Position numbers and translations under genes: made by a program
Shown: in pieces, positions 40,207-54,059 of the stretch
How positions within the stretch are numbered: the stretch's first letter is position 1
How the letters are laid out: each line of letters opens with the position of its first letter
Assembly: GCA_027886175.1 (NCBI GenBank)
Contig: JAJNNQ010000003.1
Location: forward strand, 9,396,001-9,460,000
Source: Phylloscopus collybita
Lineage: Eukaryota > Chordata > Aves > Passeriformes > Phylloscopidae
Direction of reading: 5' to 3'
Length of the DNA: 64,000 nt
The notes under the pieces: model-generated
What the model saw: the letters and a program-made list of their open reading frames with translations, nothing else
Database searches by the model: none
What the model was told of the DNA's origin: nothing

Positions 40207-43200
40207 GAGGCATTGATTTGCACTAATTTCTGAGGAACTGGCAGGTTAATCAGGAATTATTTTATTTACATATACAGTATATTTATGCATAACTGGAGAC
40301 CTCACTGGCATATTGTAGCAAACAATAGGGAGCTGGACCCCAAAATTCTTTTTTGTAAGTTTTGGGCAGCACCAAGTCCTTGTCTGGGTACTATTTTGAG
40401 ACTAAGACTAAAATTTCAGCTGTAGCGTGCAATACATGAGACGGTTGTCATGAAAAACATTCCACGTTATAAACTACTACTCTAAAAGCACCAGGGATTG
40501 GGCCAGGAATCCAAGCCCCAAGTGATATCAAATGACTTATTATGCTATTTCCTTCCACCAAAGAAATTACATCTTGCAAGAAAAACCAAAACAGATACCT
40601 GAAATTAAACAAATTCTGTCTGGCAATTAAGCAGGCGGCAAAAGAGCAAAAAGAGGCTGTGAGGAAAAACAGGTTAGGTTTATCCTCTACACTGACACAT
40701 TGCTTCCCTCCTTGATGAGCCTACAAAATATTACTGTAATCATAATATCAACATTTTCTTTGACTTCCAGTAATTATACCACTGTATAATTGATGCTTCT
40801 GAAATTGATGTAAGCACAACTCTGTAGAATACAGTAGGAACCCAGGGGTGGAAGTTAAAGCAGTGAAAACCAGTCAAGAATTAAAGCATCTTTTTTCTTC
40901 TTTATCAGAGCAATTGACAAGGACTGAGGTAAACCTTGTCACTGGCTATCTTCTATTGTGATGTTCTTCCAGAAGATAAAGGCACAGACTCAGGGAAGAC
41001 CTACAGCTTGAAGTCAGGAGACAGTCTTGCAAACTGCAACGATACTCTGACTTCATTCGCTAAAAGTTAAGGTTAAGTACCTGGAAAAACAGCCTAAGTC
41101 AAATACCTTACTTTGCAAAAACTAAATATTTGAAAGTTACCATAGCACCTCAATATTCCCAAGATGTAACACAAGAGGACAGGAGAGGAACTTCTGAAAC
41201 GCAGCCTCCAATTGCGGTCACCGCAACGCACACCACTCACGCCTGGCAGGAAGCTGATGGCCACCTCCTTCGGGAGAGCAAGATAACAAACTTCGGGGAC
41301 AAAAAGTCTCTCCTTCCAGTCTGTGGTGCCACACTGAAATTGTTGGCTCTTGATCAGAACTCATAGTAAGCAGAGAATTATGAACTGACAAACTGATCAT
41401 CGCTGAACAGTGCGCAGCTGTCCCAGAGGACGCGTGAACAAACAGAGCTTTAAGAGCAGACAGAATAAGCACAGGGAGGACCACGGTAGCTCATCCAAGC
41501 AATTGATGCACATGCTGGGAAGGACACGATGTTGAGAAATTCAAGCCTAATAAATTTCCCACCACTGAGCCAAGAAGCAGAAGGCTGGAGAGAGAAAATA
41601 TTGCTGTCTCTCTCAAGAAGGTACTACATAAAGTATAACCACACATCCAGAGTATATCACCATCCCCTTACACTTCAGTCTGGCATTTATACCTGTGTGT
41701 AAGGTATCACCATTATAGCTCAGTGGGACCCAGTATATCCCTGAAGAAACTGCTCTCCAGATGGTGGCTCTTCCCTCACAGGCACATCACCTGCAATGAC
41801 CAATACACCAGGAACAGGGCAGCTCCTGGTTTTCTCAGCAATTCAAGCAAACACACAGGTTTCTCTATGCAAAATCCATAGTTTGTTACCAGCCACGGGT
41901 TTTCCCTTTTCCTTCCATTTACACATATAAATTGAACCAAGGTGCCAGCCAAGACCTGCCTTTACTGGAACACAGGAAGACACTGTGACTGCAGGAGAAG
42001 GTCCATGGAACCACCTGCACTAGCAACGGGAAAATCTTGCCCTAGAGCATCCAGGGGCCATCCAGGGTGCTGGAAACTGAGAAAGCACAGACTGAACACA
42101 CTGCTGAAACAACAGCCTTATCTTGTGCAAGAAAGTGGTACAACAGCAAAAAACCCAGCTCATTTCTCAATGGTAATGTGTTGGGAATAGAGAACCATAA
42201 AAATAATCAGCACACACATCTCAATCCTAACAAACCAATATGTACAGAGCCTGTAAAGCCTCCTCTGAGAGCATCAGTTATACCATAAATCTGATTTACA
42301 TTTTTCAGACAAATAACTGAAGCTCTTCAGCTTGTTCCAAAGGCCCAACAGGAAGGACAAAACCCTCAACACACCTAAGTGGCAGCTTTGCAGCAGCATG
42401 AGACTAAACAAATGGGAAGACCTAAAATAGGTTGCGACAGTTTATCATTAATCAGTATGAATTACTTGGCAGAAGGCAGGATCTTTCAATGCAACTTAGT
42501 GGCACCTTTCCCAAAGAACTAATACAAACATGAGCACATAGCAGGAGATTTGGGGAGCAGGGGAAAAGGGATGTCATCGCTGGTTGAGTTGCTGATGGCA
42601 AGAAACAAAAAATGAGACTACACAGGGCAGCACCTATGTGGCTGAAAAACATGACTGGCATGTTCCAGCTACTTCATTTGGCAAGGTTAAATTCACCACA
42701 GAAGAATCATAATCATATTACAAAACACTCAAGTCTTTTGAATGGCTTCCTTGCAGCCAGATACCACTTCTCTAAGTTCTATTTATTCATGCATTTTCCC
42801 AGGACAGGGAAAACATTCTGAATCCTTCCTCTTCTATTCATAAAAGATCATTACTGTTGAACATATGAAGGCATGAGAATAGAAGAGAGAGGGAGAGGCA
42901 TTATCTTTGTTTAGAGACAGATATAGATGGAAAACTGCAGACAAAGCTTCCAGTTCAGGCAACCTCTATCAAGCCAACAAAGAAGCCCTTGTGCTGGCAG
43001 GTCCTGACAAAGGATTTAAGCATCCAAACTATTCAATTTTTCCATCTATATAAAACGGTTTAATACAAAAGATAACTTGCATATATGGATTTGGTAATCA
43101 AAACACATAGTTATCAACATAGTTTTAATGAACTCTGCCTTGAAGTCTTGAATAGCTACTGAAGAAATTTTGCTTTGACCCTCAAAACTGGTTGTCAGAG

Positions 43201-44486
43201 GTTACCAAGATAGCAGCAGACCTTTCTTTTATTTATTTGTATATGGATATACCTGTAATACCTTAGATCCCATTTATGATTGCGTTTTGTATTAGGTTTA
43301 GTTTTGTACTTACATGTGTCAATAAATACTCAGATCATTCACTCATTTTATGCATATTTAAAAGGAAGAGACAAGTCCTAATATGTCTCAAACAATCATT
43401 TCAATTGTTATTAGATTTAACAGAATAGGCAGAAGGTTCAACAAATGACTAAACATCTCGCACTTGCAAGTCTAAAATCACATAGCTTCAAACAAATACA
43501 GGTAGAGAAGGTAGCTAGACTGAGTGAAAAGCACCAGGCCAAAGTAGTTCTTTACACTTGTCAAATACATGACCAGTCCCCACTCTGCTGGAAACATCCT
43601 TACTATTACTTTTGTCTGAAGATCTACAACAGTCCTTAAACTCTCAAGAGGAATTCAAAACCATGTTTGGAAAACAATTTGTGATGGTTCTGTTATGAAA
43701 TGTGAAAACCCATGTTAAAATTGCTAACTGTAGCTTCCATCTCCCAGCAACTAGAGAAAAGGAGCAAAAACTGCCCTGGCATAGAAGTGTTAGAAGATAA
43801 ATGTGCAAACAAGATAAAATTATCCAGATATCTGAAAGGACAAAGTTTGATTACTGAAAGAAGTTTTATCAGTGGGAAAAAAAAAAGAAAAAAACAACAA
43901 ACAAAAACCCAGACAGTGATCTTAGTGAAATCCTCAGACATGAAAATGAAAAGTAATTGTCCCACATTTATATTGCTCCAGTCATTTCACACATCCTTCA
44001 TTCATGTAAAGAAGGGTATTACCACAAAATCTGGAGCTGTGACAAGATAAGCTTTTCATGGACTGAGGACCCAAAAATTAGAGAGAGTTAATCATAACTA
44101 AAGCTTTGTGAAGAACACTTGTCAAATACATGAGCAATTGCAAACACCTACACAGCGCTATCCAAAACACCACAGCATGAAGACAGCCAAATAGCAGATA
44201 CCAAAAGTCACCTCTGACAACTGTGCTTGGAACCAGTCTCATCATCAGACTTTCCCATACAATGAAGGCCATTCCATGCAAAGAACGAGGTTTCAACGCC
44301 TGAGGTATCTCTTCTTCCAAACATTGTAATGGATAAAGTCTTTTAATCAACAGCAGCATAAACTCAATTTAGCTAATCTGATTTAGAGGAAATTCTCTGT
44401 TCTCTGTCTCAGGCCCTACAAGTTTAGTGATGAAAATTCTAATAAGCTCTTTCTCTCAAATCAAAGCAAAAATATACTGAACTGAC

Positions 44487-44588
44487 CTTCCACTGATCCC
44501 TGGGAAGCAGCTTCACCACCACGATGTCACCGTTCAGGGCTCTGTTGCGAGCAACCACTCCGTCAATAAAGATATCACGACTCCCATC
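44487..44588 (-). CDS. DIS3L2: DIS3L2 coding exon 4 (residues 84-117, first cold-shock domain)
   Basis: This 102-nt exon has 34 codons and is phase 0 at both ends, with a GACTAG acceptor and a GTCAGT donor. It encodes [20 protein letters not shown], then [14 protein letters not shown]. The mammalian equivalent reads [20 protein letters not shown] followed by DLVVVKLLPEEHWK. The [14 protein letters not shown] block is the most conserved part of this domain in DIS3-type nucleases. The following exon begins the acidic insertion, so this exon closes the ordered part of the domain before the loop. Confidence 0.97.
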
Positions 44589-47500
44589 CTAGTCAAAGAG
44601 GAAGAAAAGTAAGTGCCAGACCAAAACATATTAAATAATGGTTATTATGAGGTTTAAAACACTGCCATTGACAAAGACACACACCCAGGTGTGCCAAACA
44701 CCCTGCAGTTGTGCACAGGAACAAAACGGATTCACTATCTGCCCTTTAACATACAGGCTCTTTCAGCAAATGACACCTTCACATGGATGTGCCAGTACAG
44801 TACTTCCACACTATTTACACAAGACAGAGCCTCAAGATGTGTTGCCTCAGTTCCTCTACAGTTACTCATGGGAACAGGTAGAGAGTTTTCTGCTGTCACA
44901 GCTCTTGACACATTAACTTCCCCCCTCAAACATTCAAAGCCAGTGTTCAGAACAGATAAGTGTTCAGAACTGTTTACAAGACAGTCTCTGCAAAGTGCTC
45001 CACGCAGAGCTCCTGCTGCTCTTCTGGTGAGCTGGGAAAGCAGGCACATGCAGCTCCTGGACCAGCAGAGCACTCTGTGAAGTGTAGATTGTAGTTAGGG
45101 ATGCAGCCTCTTGTTTTTCAGAAGAGTTAACACCATATATTCTGCATTTGGCACAACTACTATTAGAAGGTATCCCAAATAATGACAACCACAGATGCCA
45201 ACTGCAAGCGAGGAAGATCTTTTACTGTAACAGACATGTCAGGACACCTTCTCTGAATATTCTGGGTTAGCATCCTTGCACAAGAGCCTCTACTAATTGC
45301 ACACACTATGATTATCCACCCCAGACATGTCTGGCATTCGGTTACTCTAGATTTAGTTTGGGAGATTTTCTTCACGGGATGAACAAAGTTTCCTGAAGAT
45401 GCCAACACAAAGATTTTAGTTTTTAAAGGATTGCCAGTTTTATCTTTTTTTTTTCTTTTGATAATTATTGACCGTGCTCTCACTGCTTTCATTTCTGCTT
45501 TCCCATAATTCAGTATACAAAAAAATTCCATGTGTCTGTTTACAGCGCAATGAACATGTCAAACAATGTGAGCATTTAGTATCAATATGGCCAGTTTAAA
45601 TAGTTTTTCTGAAGAGAGTTATCTTTGCATAGTTTTGAGGTACAAAAAAGGAGGTTGAGTTTCTTCAGATTAGTACTTCATTGTCTTTCAAAGAAAAAAA
45701 CAGCCTCACAAGACAAAGTCTTAATCGCAACTTCAGCTGTTTCTCAGACACTCCTGAGTCTCATATGCATGAATAAATCCAACCAGAACTACCAGCATGC
45801 TCAGTGTCCAAGAAAAACTTCTTTTATAACCTGAAAACATGAAGCCCAAATATCACATAAGTATCTTACTCTGCTTAGATACCAAAACAATAAAAGGAAG
45901 AACCCTGCCATGATGTGAAACTAAGGCTGCCCTCCAAGAGACCAAATTACTCTTAGAAAGAAAAGCAGCAGCAGCAGCTCAACAGCTGTGTGAAAGCTGC
46001 CTCCCATGACAAGATGCAGAAAAATTGCAAAGCCTCTTGGACCAACATAATTCAAATTGGAAACTGTTCTTTTCAAAAAGCCAGATTTTTTACACATGGT
46101 CTTATTCCTTATTTCTCCCCACCCTTTCCCTTCACTCCAGCTCTTTACCTAAGTCTGTCATACACATAAAAATGTTCAAAGTCACTTTCTCAGGCGAATT
46201 CCTGGTTTGGGTTATGGGGATTTTTGTCTGTACCTGTAGCTGCTCTGTGCTGTAGAACACAGCCTGGCATTTGAAATAAATTCCTCTACACTTTTCTTCC
46301 TTTTCTCCTGTGTCCATGAAAATATAAGACATTTTCTTCCACTCCCTGTAAAGGTGACTGATGTATCACACCATCTGGTTAAAGCTGCATCTCCACATTC
46401 TGCAAGAGTCTTGTCTTTAATTGCACCCACACACTCTCTTTCCAAACTGTATATATACACAAATTTACATATGTGTATGCACACCTATTTTACAGCAGTT
46501 AATTTCAACATCCGCAACAAAGCTGTGATCAGAAAATTGCCATCAATTTTGGTTTTCCCTCCAAACAGAAACAACTCTATATCTTGAGCTTCGGGCTCAC
46601 AACTGTTGGGTGAACTTATGCACTTCTGAGAAAATTTGTGCATCCCACTTCTCCTCTGCACAGCTGACACTTCAAATTACTAATGCAATTAAAATGGCAC
46701 TGAATGACAACAGAACACAATCACTTGAAAAGTCTTAGCTGTCCCTGAGGTGCATCTACTCTATCAGCCACAACGGCCTCAAGACTTCCACAGCCCCCTC
46801 CAGGAAGCACAGGCCTTTCTCTGCAATTATCTGCAGCAGTGCTCCCTATCCCCCTCTGACAAGAGATCTGCAGTACTTCCACCTGCTCTAGAAGTGATTC
46901 CCACAAGCACAGCACAGCTCCAGTCACTGTCACTCTTGCTCAGCAGCACCATTCTTCACACTGACACTTCAAACTGCACCACCCTGTGCAGGAAACAGAC
47001 GAGATGCAAGGCAGAGATTTAAATTCCTGGGGTCTGTTCTCTGCGTAGCTTCAAGAAAAAAGCCCTGGGCCTTCCCCTCAACTCTTCATGCAACAAGACA
47101 AGCAGACAGAGCACATGTGCAGCAAGAAACACGCAGGGACTTCTGGTGTCAGAAGGTGAACAGCTGTTGCACTGAACTCCATGAAGCCATGGCCAAGTCA
47201 TAGCTGAAGTGAAAGGGGTACAGTGCCTTCATCAACAGCAGGAAAGAAAGGGTGATTTTTCACAGCTGCAGCTCTTGCAGCATCTGGCAATGATGGGAAG
47301 TGCTGCAGAACACCAAGGCTGCAACCTCTCCATTATGGCAAAAAATGTTATACAAAGGATAAGCTTCCCAAATCATCTCTCTTAAATGACTGTGCCTAAA
47401 CAAGCCAGAGTCATCTTCATCCAGGTGTTGATTCTGCTGGTTCTAGTATTCATCTCCATAAAGGGCAGAAAAGTAGAAAGATAGCTGAGATAACCACCTC

Positions 47501-48674
47501 TGCTAGCCCTCCTTAATGTATGCATTCCTGCACACAGAACAGGCACAAGGCAACAGCTGGACACCAGAGGGGCGATTAGGGGTAAAGCCTCACATCCAAA
47601 TAACTCATGAGAGTAGCTGAACTTCTCTTCTAACCTTAACCATTTTGTAAATTCAGGGAATACATTTAACAGCTTACACTTACCACACCTACAAGGACAC
47701 CTGGCAAAGGAAGGATCAAAGTTCCTTTCACTTACACACTTCCCTTCTGAAGTGTGTAAGAGCTGCTCTGTACTTCCTCCTCTAGTTAATGTTAGTGTAT
47801 TCTTGTTAGTGCAGCCCATCCCTGTAATGCCAACCTTCTCTAACAAAGCTCCAAAACATTGCCCGAAATCAACAACATGAACTGAAAAACACCACGAATT
47901 TCAAGGCTTTCAGTCCAAGCCCCAAAACAATAGTGCTGTCAGTAGTAGGGGCAACAACACAGTCAGTGTTTCACTGTCTCAGGGCAGGCTCTGACTTCTC
48001 ATCCCCACAACCAGCAAAACATTTCAATACAAAACTCTCTCATTAACAGCAACACTTTGACCAAGTCCGTTCCAGACAAAAAAAGCTTTGGCTGTGCCAG
48101 CTGTGAGGTCACCTTCCCGACTGGAAGGCCCTGAAATTGCAAGAGTCCTCCTTTTCTGTCAAAATAAGGAAAGAAGAGAGAAGAGGTGCAAGCCAGTCCC
48201 ATGTGGCAGAAGCACATCCCAAGCCAACCCAGATACGGCCTGTGCCAAAGCGGGCACATGAAAAGGAATCACGCATATTATTTCTGGAATGACTTTTCAA
48301 ATTAGCTCATGCAGCAGATCGAAAATGGAGAGCATATTTGTTTAGGGAAGATTAACTTAAATCAGTGGAAAATCTATAAAACCTCTGCAGCCATAAACCA
48401 AGGGTTTCTGATTACGCTATCTGGTGGTCCTCAAACCTGACTTCAGCTGGCCTCTGTGGGACCCTGCAGTATCCTCAACTTCAGCACAAGCAAAGAGTTT
48501 CTTTGAGGTATGAGAAAGCAGGATTTGGTTGGGAATATTTGATATAAAAGAAAATCCAGATTGTGTTAATTTATTCCAACTCATTCACCTCTGAGTGACC
48601 TTCTGGGCAAGCATAACTCCTATCTTAATGCACCTTTACTTATGAACTTGAAAGCATTATAAAATTACACTTAC
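44589..48674 (-). other. DIS3L2 intron between coding exons 3 and 4 (4.1 kb)
   Basis: This is a phase-0 intron with a strong GTAAGT donor and a TTTGACTAG acceptor. It holds a perfect hairpin at 47731-47760 and a short AGC run near 45966. Open frames of up to about 154 codons show no recognisable homology and are treated as chance. Confidence 0.85.
47731..47760. repeat. Perfect inverted repeat, 12-bp arms, 6-nt loop
   Basis: CTTACACACTTC, the loop CCTTCT, and the exact reverse complement GAAGTGTGTAAG form a hairpin in the intron between coding exons 3 and 4. One arm on the plus strand resembles a splice-donor reverse complement, but no exon adjoins it on the gene strand. Confidence 0.92.
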
Positions 48675-48728
48675 TGGAGATGGAATGAAGGCTTCATGGT
48701 ACTTCTTAGGATTTATTCTCAAGGGTCC
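48675..48728 (-). CDS. DIS3L2: DIS3L2 coding exon 3 (residues 66-83, first cold-shock domain)
   Basis: This is a 54-nt micro-exon of exactly 18 codons, phase 0 at both ends, with a T-rich acceptor ending TTAAG and a strong GTAAGT donor. It encodes GPLRINPKKYHEAFIPSP, against mammalian GVLRINPKKFHEAFIPSP, so only two positions differ. These are strands of the first cold-shock (OB-fold) domain. It is too short to appear as a distinct open frame; it was found by searching the intron for the missing domain segment. Skipping it would keep the frame but remove the core of the domain. Confidence 0.96.
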
Positions 48729-51700
48729 CTTAAAAAAAAAGAAAAGAAGGAGAAAGATTATGCCTGAATCTTATTAATTTTATTTAACACCAGTTAAATT
48801 AGAGAGCTGTGGGTAATATATCTACAGTGAAACTTGAGAGATACATCTAAATTTCCATTATACATTTCAAGTCTTGACAACTTAGCATCCAAGCAATTTC
48901 AAGCCAAAAGGCAGCTTCATGATAGGCTTAAGCTGATCTACTGCAGTCTGTCATCAAAGAGATGTTGAATCATTAGTTGTTGCTGCTACTGGGTGAACTG
49001 AGGATCCAAGCTCTCCTGCTCCTTTCACACATTTTCTGCTGAGCATCCACCAACTTCGTTAACAATTGGATAATAGAAACAATTTGGCTTGCTCTGTCTT
49101 GGAAAAAGAGAATGTTGGGTTTGCTTATTTTGGAGGATACAAGGAAAGAGGAAGAGAAAAGCTGAGCTTGCATGGCAGCAGGTATCATTCTTATAGGGCT
49201 CTGGCTGCTTAGGCTGTTCCTGCAAACAGACAGCAGCAGTAATTCTGTGATAATAAAGCATATTTCCAAAAAAGAATTAAAAGGATTTTCCAAAAATAAA
49301 CATTTAAAGTCTAGAGGATTAAATTCTGTTTAAACATACTTAAAGGCAAACTATCTTAAATACATTTGAAAATTCCATGGTCTATCTATTTCTGCTTTGT
49401 TATCTGCCAACTTAAAAGCCAAGTCACCTGCAACAAATTCATATCAACCCTCCAAAGTAAACCAACCAGTTTTGCTGCTTGCACTCAGGTCCATCCAAGA
49501 GAAAGGCAGAGCCAAGCAAAGCCTTATAGGCTACACATTTGCATCCCAAAAGGGAATGGAAAGTAGGATTCAGGTGACTGCAGTTCAAACGGATAGCATT
49601 TGAATCTTATGGGAATACAACTTAGGTATCTGCCTTCCAACAGGCTTCTGCTCTGGGAAGAAACTTTAGAAATTTCTCCACTTGTGTATTTGAAGCAATG
49701 TTAGCCAATTTATTACATGAACAGATTCCATCTGTTTGCACTTCTGTGTTAAGCAATCATAGGAGCATCTCAAAGGAATTGCTTCTTTAAAACTTTACTG
49801 CAGCAAATAATTTTTTATGTATTCTGGGAAACACTCAGCCAATAGGAAAATAGAGCTGATTACGTGTGAAAGTTTTGCTGCCCTGAAGAATTCACAGATT
49901 TACAAAGATTTTCCATTGCACCTATTGTTAAAGTTTACCAGCAAATACCAGATTACCAGCAGCATGTATTCTATACTCTTTAGATACTACTTGAGTACTT
50001 TGCCACGCTATCTCATTTTATGTCTCACATAACTTGTACTAACAAGGACACTCACCCCCATGGCAGGCATAACCCAGGACAACAGCATGGAAACAAAGAT
50101 GAGAGAACCCCTGGGGTATTTTATGCTTAAGCAAAGTGAGAGCTGACTTGCTGTCATCAGTTTCTATTAGCACTGGTACCCACTGATGGAAAACTCTCAA
50201 TGGTCATCCTCCACTTATTTCCCAGAATCAGTCATCAGAAGCTGCTACAGAGAGAAAGGAAAAAATGGAGAGGGCTTGTTTGACAATGAGTCAATTCCCA
50301 TATGTGGATCTACCCACCAGCACTAAGCAGGTGAGGGGATATCCTGTTTTCCTCTGCACAATCCCCTTGAATAGTTTGGGACAGCTGTCAATCAGTCAGG
50401 TGTAAATGTCAATCGTGCACATGAAAATTCACAGTTTGTGTCCATGGCCCAGAAGGCACCAGAGCATCAAGGTGCCCATGGATGCCCAGCTCCAGCAAAC
50501 ACACAGAGGAGCACGATGTTACCATGTTTATTGTGCAGCCTGTATATCTGCATTTTATATGCACTACCTAATTATGATCAGCATTAGAATTCTTACGTCA
50601 AGTAACATTAAAAAACTTCAACTCCTTCCTTTAAGCAAGAAACTCACAAAATTTATCTTAGAAAGCAGATGGGCCCTATTATCTGTGCCCATGAAAATCC
50701 TATTTACAATGTTGTACATTTCACGCTGTGATATCATATCTGGAACCAGTCACTCTCCCCATCTGCAATGAACAACTGTTCTCATATGTGTATTAGGGGG
50801 TGAGGATCTGGCTGCAGAGTCTCATGATGTCACACTAATGTTGTATTATTTTACAATAGCTTGCAAATAATAGCTGCTATATTTATCAGTGTTTTTCTGT
50901 CATTAGGGCCTTTGTTATGAAAGGGAAGAACAAGGTCTGCAGGAAGGTTTCTAAAACATTTTCTGATGATTCAAGGCAGCTTCACAGGCTCTCGCCAATA
51001 AAGTTTCTAACCTTATTGAACTTTCCCAGTGAGAAACAAAAGGGTCATGATTTCTCAAGCTGCTCTGCTAAACCCAGGGCAGGCAGTACTCAGACTAAAC
51101 TTCAAGCATCCCAAATCATGCAGTTTATAACAACTATTGTAACACATATCCCTAGATTCGTTCGTATGTACAAAACACCAAAAAAAAGGTCAGGGTTCAC
51201 AAGCATCTGATTGCTACCAAGGCTTCCTTTGAAAAAACAATCCATGAAAATCAGGGAAACCCCAGCTTTCACATCCACAAAAGAACAGCTTTCCAAGGAA
51301 AAACACCCTTTTAACAGCAAAGCAGGCTCTGCATCTCTGTTCGCTCTGCCTGACCCCAGCAGCCCTGCAGGGAGGGTCTGGGAGACACTGGAGGCGTGGA
51401 GCAGACATGAGTTTCTGGCTGATGCTTCAGAGGATGATTAGAGTCCTTTGGGTCAGTGCTCTTTAATACACAGCCCGATTTCATCTGTTGTGTGTAACCA
51501 CCATGGTGCGCTCACAGAACGACGCAGGAGTTACTCAGTCCTGTTTGCCTTCGGGCCATCCGGTGTGATTCCGACCAACCCGAGACACCTGGGGTTTGCT
51601 CCCTGAGATTTTAAGGACAGGGAAGCGGGAATTCTGTGCATTCCTAAGTGCCTGAACTCAGATCCCTTTTCTTGTGGAAGGACGCTTCCGGACACGTCGC

Positions 51701-53916
51701 ATGACTAAATGAATCCAGGAACCTGCAGGGCACACTTCTCGTGCTACTTATCGAAACATGACTTATGACAGATACAGCACCAGAAGCCATTAAGATCAAT
51801 ATTACTGACAGACGTCAGCACCCATAAAGATAACTTTTCACTCTTCCTGATCTAGGGCTGCCTAATCTTCATGGTACTTGTGTGTCATCTGAGCAACCTC
51901 CAGGTCTGCCAGTAGTTTCTGTGGGTTGGGCTTTAAGGAACACTTTGTTGCACAGCTGCATTGCCAAGGTCCAGCAAGAATCTCAAGGGTTATGGTAGGC
52001 TCTTTTCTCCCTAACAGAGCTCTCAAATTCTCATCCAAATATAAGCAGATCCAGTGTTTCCAGGATGCTCCAGGAGACAGCCTATGTTGAGAGAGGCATG
52101 CTGCTCCAGTTTCCTCAGGGCCATCAGATTCAGACCAATAGGTTTGTCCTCCCCTTCCATAGGCTCTTGTGGAACCTTTTTGCAGTTACCATGTGAGAAC
52201 AATGCCCTGCTTTTGGGGATTAACACAACAGGGATTTGTTCATTCTGCCTCTTGCCACTGTAGAGAAAACCACTGAATATTCATTTATTCACTAAAGTTG
52301 CTCTCAGGATATCACCTATGGTGGTAGAGGCTGCAGTGATGAATGGCCTTGATGAAATCATAAGGATGAATGAACTGAAGATGAGAAATACTGAGATGGG
52401 ATGCCCATGATCTAACACTAAACTCTGAATGATTAAATCCAGCTTCTACAGTCTCTATTGTTTCCCTGAGATGTGGAACTGGATGAAAGGAAAACAGAGC
52501 CTAAGAAAGCACGTATGACTATTCCAGTTACGCAGCACATGACCTGGAGTAGACACTACACATTTACAAGAATTAGGGATTCTTTTGCCAGGGATCATGC
52601 AATCACAGGTCCATGGGGACTCAGCATTTCAATGGGATTCTCAGGTAGTAGTCATAGCCTGATGTACTTCATCTGCAGCTGCACTTGACCTCATAGGCAG
52701 TCTACACGTACTGCACTTAACGCTATCAGTCAGTGGTAGCAAAAATGGTGCCAAAAACCCTCCTGAAGGTAAGGCAGAAGCTTTAGCTGATGCCATATGC
52801 CAGTGCAGCCATGAGGGAAGTCACAGCTTAAGGCTCCCATTTCCTCCCTCACAATTTACTTCCCATTGCTTCTGTGCTGGTCTTTAAAAATGCACTGGCC
52901 TAAGGTCCAAGTAGTCCAGTGGACCATGCTGATCATCAGCAGGGATATGATTTCTCTTAAAGCTAAGAGTGCATGAGATTGGTCTTCAGGATGGAATCAG
53001 GCAGTCTTTTATGTAAAATCCTCATCACACTTCCAGAGATTATGCCATTATAATGATAGACAATAATTATTATGTAGTTATAACAAGGAATCAGACAAAA
53101 AATGAGGTGATGTCATTTGAGACTCCAGTGTATTGATGAAAGTAAGTATCACAACCTCACCAGCACTACAACACTAATTAAATGGCAATGGACCTGTGTG
53201 GGTTTGGGTAAACAATGCCTCAGCATGAATATCATGCCCTAATTGACTTCCACCTGCCTTCTCCAGCCAGTCTGATTGCACTGGGATGCCAGGTATGTCC
53301 TGAAGAGCATTACACCACGTTGAGGACTACTGTGAATGTGGTGCAAGGATGCTCCCCTCTTCTCCATCTCAGCCCTGCCAGCCTTCATGGAAATCTCCTC
53401 TATCCAGCAGGCAGGACAGCAGGTCCACCCCCACATTCTTTAGAAAATAACTGCTGCCTAATGATTGCTGCAGTTTTGCTGCTCCAAAAAGAAGCACAAA
53501 CATTTTTGTGAGAAATTTCAGCAAGAGGTATCTTGCTAAGGGCATTTGGTTTTACTTTTACAGACACAGACAGAGGCTACCAGCAACTGCTGTTGTTTTG
53601 AGCATCATCTGTAAAAGGAAGTGTCTCCCCAATAATGACCACCATGGCCAGCAGATTATTCAACCAGAAATCTGCAATTTATCACTAGTGGGGATCAGGA
53701 ATTTCACAGAACATGCAATAAAAAAAAAAATACTTCAGAGGAATATAGAGGATTCCATCCCACTTGTAGAACATCCTCAGAAAGGGAAAATATCTTCCTC
53801 TGGCATCTACAAGTGCTACATAAATTCCCTGTCATCAACTGCTGCTGATTTCCAACAACTGCCTGTGACTGCCACAGACGTATCACAAGATCATGGACAC
53901 TGTACATTTCAGGCAC
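48729..53916 (-). other. DIS3L2 intron between coding exons 2 and 3 (5.2 kb)
   Basis: This is a phase-0 intron. The acceptor of the next exon has an unusually uniform T tract followed by AAG. I saw no RNA gene, no mobile-element protein and no convincing hidden exon. The stretch around 51460-51750 has more CpG dinucleotides than its surroundings but is far too sparse for a CpG island. Confidence 0.85.
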
Positions 53917-54059
53917 CTGAATTAGCTCTCCCCTTTTCAGTCCTGCTGAAACATCTTCCTTTGACATGTAGGCTTCAAATATACTCTTCTTCCTCCCTCG
54001 AGTGGGTTTGTTTAGATTCTTTCTGTCACCTGATGTTGGGACAGCAGCATAGGATCCTC
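53917..54059 (-). CDS. DIS3L2: DIS3L2 coding exon 2 (residues 18-65, basic tail into first cold-shock domain)
   Basis: This 143-nt exon lies between a TTTGTTTGCAG acceptor and a GTGCCT donor. Its first two bases complete Gly18; 47 further codons follow and end in phase 0. It encodes a basic stretch with [20 protein letters not shown], nearly identical to the mammalian [20 protein letters not shown], then KRGELIQ. In the family this is the lead-in to the first OB-fold cold-shock domain, which helps form the RNA-binding funnel over the catalytic barrel. The first part ([14 protein letters not shown]) is poorly conserved, as expected for the flexible tail. The donor matches consensus only in CAG|GT. 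A long open frame on the opposite strand here is a shadow. Confidence 0.95.

Larger units (their letters stand above)
15605..44486 (-). other. DIS3L2 intron between coding exons 4 and 5 (28.9 kb)
   Basis: This is a phase-0 intron and makes up nearly half of the window. It holds a T18 run at 22926-22943 inside a longer pyrimidine tract, an AAC microsatellite at 40184-40206 and a perfect hairpin at 25026-25050. It is AT-leaning throughout. I looked for nested genes, retropseudogenes, tRNA-like A/B boxes and retroelement protein motifs on both strands and recognised none. Conserved non-coding elements cannot be judged from a single sequence. Confidence 0.82.

Noticed and set aside
16403..44155. 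A 17-mer GCAAACACCTACACAGC shared between about 16408 and 44138.
   Set aside because: The flanks do not align, so it is most likely chance.
47382..47846. A 154-codon minus-strand open frame with many cysteines.
   Set aside because: The cysteines do not form a recognised motif and no splice or start context supports it.
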